Positions 58,110-64,000 of a DNA stretch of 64,000 nucleotides are shown here, piece after piece. Within the stretch, counting starts at the first letter, position 1. Every line of letters begins with the position of its first letter. The DNA comes from Cyclina sinensis (lineage: Eukaryota > Mollusca > Bivalvia > Venerida > Veneridae). Under the pieces are notes generated by a model. The model did not search any database, was not told where the DNA came from, and was given only the letters and a program-made list of their open reading frames with translations. The stretch covers positions 25,561,647 to 25,625,646 of the forward strand of contig JAAONU010000019.1 of assembly GCA_012932295.1 (NCBI GenBank), in the 5' to 3' direction. A program made the translations under genes and the position numbers.

Positions 58110-58440
58110 AGGTGAACCAGGTCGGTAGCTCAAAGGTCAATGATAAACTGGCTGAAATTCTGCTTGTTTGGGCTGTAACTTGGACTTTGTTTGACGGTTT
58201 CATAATTATTTGGCACAATTTTTCGCTTCAAAGAGACGGTGTGTCGCGCGCATGAACAAGGTATGTATCTAAATGGCCAAGGTCACGCTTAGAGGTCAAC
58301 AGCCATGATTTATTACTATATCTTTAGCTGGCATGAATATCCCTCAGATATATATAAAAAAATATTTTTATTGGTCGAATTACCCTAATTTGTTTCCATT
58401 CACTTTACTTGGGAATGTTTTCTAGCCGTGCTAAAGCGCC
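58110..58440 (+). repeat. Dispersed repeat, degenerate
   Basis: Homologous to 5770-6070 in copy A (GAACCAGGTCGGTAGCTCAAAG). Confidence 0.55.
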
Positions 58441-58449
58441 ATAAGGGAG

Positions 58450-61007
58450 CGTTTATCGGTGTCACCGATATTCTTATTCAAATGAATAATAAACAACCAG
58501 TCATCCAATATACCCAGGTCATTATTCATGTACTTCTAGCCATCTAAATTGAAACGTTCGATTATTTTCTCTTTTTTTTCGAACCGAAACTAGCTTTTGC
58601 ACTTGTAGTAACTGTTTAATATACTACCAGTATATTATCGAGTTGCTATTCCTTCAAAAACTAAAGGATATATAGTTACGAGGTCTATGATTAAAACACT
58701 GAGGTGTTTCTGTTTTTAGCTCCAGATCATGTGATACCAAAAAAACAAATATTGCACGAACGAACAAGTTTATGTAAATGCAAATATTGCATTTAATTTG
58801 GTACGTGAAGTGGGAAAGATATATTTAAATCCATCTAAGAAATCGTGATACTTGAAATTGTGATAATAATAGTTTCTGATTACTAACTGATTGAAAGGGC
58901 AGATTCGAGATACAGACGTACGTAAGGCCTTTTTTATAGTTTTGTAATATATATTTTAATGTAAAGGCTGTGAAAACACAGAAATTCATTAGTTTATCAA
59001 TGTGAGTCTATCATTATGCATCATCGTGTGCCAGAATTTCGTGATTTTGTTATATTATGTCATTCAATACCATTGAAATAAAGACGTCTATTGTTCAGTC
59101 CTCACCAGCTGAAGACCGGAATTGCTTGTCGCAGGTCTTCCTGTCAGCCAAACAAGGTCAGTAGCTGCACCCTGTCGTTTGTCTGTGATTTTAGCCAATC
59201 GGAGGGGGCATAAAAACATATGTAAGCAGTCACCCATGATCATACTAAATATTTCAAATGAATTTAAGATCTTTGTTCATATTATCTAAGGTTGCGTGCG
59301 TCATTCAAGTTAAGGTAAATGCAAACTATTTTGAACAGATAATCGATTATTCACAGGTAACCAACAAAACAAGCGGGTGAAAGAAAAAGAAAGTGGAACG
59401 AGAGGTCGAGCTGAAAGCAGTTTATTGGTGTGTTTACTATTATTGGTGTAAGATAAGTCTGAAATGCCGTTGAAATTAACTTGGAAGTAGCTGAATACAT
59501 TTTTTGACGATTAATTTTACAAGACAGGTGGACACTGCAACTGAATTTAAGAAAGTCTTGTAGTTTTTTGTTGTAACGATATATTATGCAATAGAATTAA
59601 TCGAGATTCGTAAAATAAACCGTCGTACGCATTGAATAAAGAACACGGATAAACCTCCCAATGTATTTACTAATGTGGAGAATAAAGTATTAAAGTATTT
59701 AAAATATTATTCAATGCGATCGAAATATCATGCGTTTGACGATTAAAGGGAGCGAATTCGATATGGCTAGTCTACGACCATGCGACATACAATTCAACTG
59801 ACCTTTTAGAATATGGATACCCCTTAAATATTAAAATGGGAGGGTAATCTTAATTTGGAAAGAAAGTACAGATGGTTTAATGTCTGGTAGAAAAAAAATA
59901 AACCATTCTGTCGCGCAAGAAAAACATAATTCTTCCAACAGCACTTCATATACAACGTGATATTGACTGATATTTTGAGCGGCGTGTGCAATATACGTAT
60001 AAAAAAAACAGACAGACAATGAAACATCTCTTTTAGGAATGTAAAGATGTACAAACGTTCTGAAAAGGTATTGCAACGTTGATGAAATGCGCATTGCATG
60101 TAGACATGTACCCACTATACTTGTATCGCTGTAGGAAAAATACTGTGATCTTAAACACTCAATGTGGTTATTACGCTTACTTTTGAACCCGATTTCCTTG
60201 TTTGGAAGTACAAGAATGATGCATAATTTTCAACAGTTAAACAATCTCAGCAACATCTGAAATCTTTGTCGTATATTCAAAGAACTAATCATATGTAAAA
60301 ATCAGCATACTTAAAGACATTATTGTAAATCGCATAAAAAGTATGTTAATTTTATTTGTCGTGCGCTTATCTCGCTCAGTAATTGATTTTCGAGACCTAA
60401 ATTCCAATCGAAATCCATGGCTAAATTGCGCTTTAAAAAAGTTATGGGACGCCAAACATGCCAAAATCGCAACAAACGTTTTAGTACGTTATAAATGCGG
60501 GAAGGATATAGTTAAATCGTACCACCATGTAAATGGACAATACTATGTTTTACGTTTTATCACGCGTGTGTAATCGAAGTGTGTTATGGTGATATTACAT
60601 AAAAGCCAAATTTATTAAGTGATAAAATAAACTTTCATTCTTTTTGTATGAATATTGAATTAGATTTAGTTTTTCTGTGGGCTTAGTTTTCGGTAATACA
60701 TTTATAAAGTTGGGTAATGATAGCTTCTGACAAATAAAGGTTTCTATCTATATGAGTAATATGCGTTTTTTATGCAGCAGTGATAATATAAAAACAACCG
60801 ACGGTGTGTTCACTATATTAGTCGAAGTCAATCACATAAGATTGCCTTAAAATTCATTTGTAACAAAAATATTAATTTAAATTTGACATTATTAAGTAAT
60901 TGACATATAAAGCTACTAATAAATTTATACAGGGCAATTTTGCTTGCTTATATAAAATTCATTAAAATTGAATTTTAAGATGATAAAATTATATTTATTT
61001 TCAACAG
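58450..61007 (+). other. Duplicated spacer and 5' region of SLC17 copy B
   Basis: No coding exon recognised. It matches 6410-7660 and parts of 10940-11990 in copy A. The ~160-bp repeat (7785-8760) and the second MITE (10020-10769) have no counterpart here. Confidence 0.5.
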
Positions 61008-61012
61008 GAGGT

Positions 61013-61082
61013 ATGTCTGAGGAAGCAACTGAGGCGGACCAGCTTGATAATGCAGACACCGACCAACGTGTAAAATATAAAG
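61013..61082 (+). CDS. SLC17 copy B, exon 1
   Basis: Starts at ATG 61013, 5 bp after the acceptor; acidic N-terminus; donor GTACAA, phase 1. Provides the reference for the one-base loss in copy A. Confidence 0.75.
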
Positions 61083-64000
61083 GTACAAACACCGGTTCGA
61101 ATCAATTTCTCTGCGCACTGGCATTTGTATCATAAGCTTACCTCATACTTCTCAGTTGAAAATAATGATGTTCTGGTCAACATTCACTAGTCTTTTGTAA
61201 AAGTTGGAAAACGTGAGTTCGTCTTGTGTTTAATAGGGGGATGGGTCTTTTTTGTTCTAAACGCAAAAACATCTTTCTGTATGTTATTGCGGATACAACA
61301 ATCCCTATATATGAAAACAGGAATGCTTTTTTTTCGATAATGTGTTTCCATCAGTTTGCTCGTTAACACGAATATATCTTGTTTCATTTCGATTTCGTGA
61401 ATTTATCATTTTGTACGATAACGCGAATCCGTTGATCTACTAGTATTTAATAAGCGAATTTGTTTTTGATGGATGTCAAGAATATTTATTGGGTTATTGA
61501 TCTGAACTGCTTATTAAAACTTGTAAAGGCATAATCACCCTAGTAATCAACTTCCACTAGACACCGCTTGACAACTGGGGGCACGTCTGGGATCATTACA
61601 AGAAGGTTATGTACTTGTTACATTTCTGTGGAGCAACATGAATTACAAAGAATGGTAGAGAATTGGAGGGAGGATTAGTTTGACAGGACAAGATATTGCA
61701 CTGTAAAGATACAAGCGGCGGTCTAGCACTAGCGGAGTAGTTATATAAGCTATAGGCTATAAGCCTTAGTTCTGTATTGACTTGAAAAGAATTAGAAGTG
61801 TACAAAAGTATGCCTTCTTCGGTGGTTATAAGGATGCGCCGAAAAATGTTTCAGAAGAAAGTTCCTGACGAATAAGTCAGCCAAGGGGGTGATTCAACAG
61901 AGTCATCATTTCTAAAAGGAGAGAGCACCGAAGTCGATGGAGCAGGTCATCAGACTAGATTAGCAATACCCGGAAGCCCACGTGGGAAGAATGTCTTCGT
62001 GTAAGATGACATCATGTACAAACAAAAAACGTGAAGAAAAAGTAACGACATCTTCACTCCAGCAAGCTAATCCAAAAAAGCTGGAGATAGAAGAAGATAT
62101 ATATATATATATATACATATAACGCACCAAATCCAGAATGTTGAATAAGGAACTAAGAACCGGTTAATATACTCAGGGGGGAAAATTTTGTTCCCGAAAA
62201 AGGAACCTCTCTGATTCTAGTATTTTCAAAAAGTCGGTTTAGAAGTGGAGTAAGTCAAAGGAGATGCAGTTAAGCAAAGAAGTGCAATAAGAAGAGCTTT
62301 AAGTCCAAGAAGCGCAGTACGTTTACAGAGCACAGCAAGCCCAGGAAGCGCAACAAGTCTTAAAAACCTAGTAAGTCCAGGAAATGCAGCAAGTCTAAGT
62401 AGCGCAGTAGGTCAAAAAAAGCGCAGCATGTCTAAGCAACTCAGCAAATTCAGAAAGTGTAGTCAGTAAATACAGGAAGCGCGGCACGTTTACAAAGCAT
62501 AGCAAGTCTAGGAAGCGCAGCAAGTCTTAAAAGGTAAGTAAGTCTAGGAAGTGTAGCAAGTCTAAGAAGTGCAGTACGTCTATGAAGCGCAGCATGTCTA
62601 AGCAACGCAGCAAATTCAGAACGTGCAGTAAGTAAATACAGGAAGCGTAGCAGAAAGCACAGCAAGTTTAAGCAGCGCAGCAAATCCAGTTATGTCTGTT
62701 AGTAATTGTTAAGATATCTATATATAGTCACCTAAGTTAGAGAACTTCCCACTAGACAATAGAATAAATGAATAAAAAAACATAAATTCTGTTTTATTTG
62801 TTAGTGAGAACAACTGTTTTAACCATTTGGTACAGAAGCTTATCCTCTACGTTTATTTATTGTAAAGGACTGGTGTGATTTGAATTTTAAAAAAAATGTG
62901 TACAAGCCATGTAATTAAGCGAGATGTAAGTTTTTTCATTTATATTTCCATCCTTTGACTCCTTTTTTTAACCCAATCCTTCTATTCCAGGATATGAAAT
63001 GTTTTTGTGGTTTTGTTGTTGTTGTTTTCAGATAAGTACTGTTTTCTTTGTTCGACACGGTGGCGGATCTGCCTCTACATCTTCCTCAGTTTCACCCTCC
63101 TGTACCTCCACAAAGTAAACCTCAGTTTAGCCATTGTTTGTATGGTGGACACCACAGGAATATACACTACGCCAGTTCATGTCAATAAAAGTGAAATAGA
63201 TCGCCTGAATATAAGCAGTCTTGAAAATGGATATATATTCATTTCGAACAACTCAGTCTGGGAGGACAAAATTTATAATATTTCAAAAGATTACGTCACA
63301 TATGACGTCGGAAAGACTACAACCATTGACAAAGTAGAAACAGAGACAAATGTTCAGTGTGAAAGTGGGATTTCTGATACCAGTAGGGTAGTAAACATGT
63401 AAATCTTTATACGAAATTTACCCATAGAAACACCAGATTCACTTGACATAGAAAATAGTCTTTTTTACACGACAGACGAAATGCGTCAGAAATGTACACA
63501 TAAGAACAACTATACTTTTTGGTAAATTTAGCCATTGACATTTTAATATCAAAAGCCACTTCAAACTTAATATATTGAACTAAAAACTAGGTCATTAATC
63601 GTCTAACGTTTTTCAATAAATGGTCGATATGGTATTTTCTAAACATAATTTTTGTGTAGAAACCTGGACTAAGATTTCTACATTTTTATTCTATGTTTAA
63701 TTCCAGTCACTGTTGTTCCCATTCCAAGTTAATACATAAGTCCATTCAAATTTCTAAACAAAAAATATATTGTTGAAATTTAGGACTGGACACCGGAATT
63801 GCATTGGAAGAAGACCTACGTATCCCTCCTCCTGTCTTCATATTTCTATGGATGTTTCTTCACGCAAATTCCCGCGGGAACCATCGCAGATATTTTTGGC
63901 GGGAAACACATTTTCACAGTCGCCATGTTGCTCAGCGGCATCTGTAGTTTGTTGACACCGATCTGTGCTCGAACCAGTATAATTCTTGTGTTTGTTCTGA
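61013..64000 (+). CDS. SLC17-family transporter, copy B (5' part)
   Basis: Paralogue of the gene at 11967-22174, cut by the window end. Exons: 61013-61082 (coding part, exon from 61008), 63032-63387, 63784 onward. Exon 1 starts ATG-TCT-GAG with a clean acceptor (TTTCAACAG) and reads MSEEATEADQLDNADTDQ. Exon 2 has STRWRICLYIFLSFTLLYLH then KVNLSLAIVCMVD and a long N-glycosylatable loop, about 12 residues longer than in copy A. Exon 3 repeats DWTPEL and FYGCFFTQIPAGTIADIFGG. No lesion is visible in the part shown. Intron 1 carries a shorter gypsy relic and the 18-bp minisatellite. Confidence 0.85.
61640..61960 (+). mobile_element. Gypsy gag-like relic, copy B
   Basis: Short stretches match 12630-12680 and 13060-13110 of copy A (GGTTTGACTGGCCAAG / AGTTTGACAGGACAAG; AAAGTTCC-GAC). 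The rest of the element is missing, so the insertion predates the segmental duplication and has mostly been lost here. Confidence 0.45.
62260..62690 (+). repeat. 18-bp AGCGCAGCAAGTC minisatellite, copy B
   Basis: The same unit as at 14900-15185, longer and more degenerate, and not open in the corresponding frame. A short TA run lies at 62098-62115. Confidence 0.7.
63032..63387 (+). CDS. SLC17 copy B, exon 2
   Basis: DKYCFLCSTRWRICLYIF, TM1 and the loop. The donor at AGG then GTAGTA is the one that keeps frame with exon 3, matching copy A. Confidence 0.8.
63784..64000 (+). CDS. SLC17 copy B, exon 3 (cut by window end)
   Basis: DWTPELHWKKTYVSLLLSS, then the MFS motif region. Still open at 64000. 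Confidence 0.85.

Overview
This is animal nuclear DNA: AT-rich, intron-rich, with GT-AG splice junctions and dense repeats. The dispersed repeat families (tandem ~145-160 bp units ending in sequences such as AGGGCCATCATGGCCCTC, or in a short hairpin followed by GGGATAA) are ones I associate with bivalve molluscs, most likely a clam. That species call is inference. All recognised host genes are on the + strand, and their exon models below were built by hand from reading frame, intron phase and family motifs.

The backbone is an old tandem segmental duplication of a three-gene block: death-domain protein, carbohydrate sulfotransferase, SLC17 (sialin/vesicular glutamate transporter-type) carrier. 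Copy A runs from before the window start to about 22.2 kb. Copy B runs from about 38.15 kb to beyond the window end. In copy A the death-domain gene is reduced to its 5' exons and the sulfotransferase to its first exon without a start codon, while the SLC17 gene keeps 11 exons (11967-22174) with a disturbed start. In copy B the death-domain gene has all three coding exons but carries a one-base frameshift (38531-40400), the sulfotransferase has seven coding exons (46723-56921), and the SLC17 gene has its first three exons before the window ends (61013-64000).

About 16 kb between the copies (22.2-38.15 kb) holds no gene I can recognise. It carries dispersed repeats, a hAT-like element nested in one of them (23770-24696), an 894-bp element with an 8-bp target duplication (33146-34039), an interleaved inverted repeat (31.99-32.55 kb) and a decayed retroelement-like ORF on the minus strand (34.7-35.6 kb).

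The most unusual content is a set of large foldback elements whose arms are tandem satellite arrays in mirror orientation: 19880-21804 (44-bp units, in the last SLC17 intron), 30823-31706 (~10-bp units) and 47446-53479 (49-bp units, in the sulfotransferase intron that splits the PAPS-binding loop). The last has 26-bp perfect terminal inverted repeats and a 10-11 bp target duplication. It shares a 16-bp motif, GAACGTGAAGTTGGCA, with the first, although their satellites are unrelated. This suggests one mobilising system that captures different satellites as arms. The 49-bp unit is itself a 12-bp-stem hairpin, and some variants change both stem sides together.
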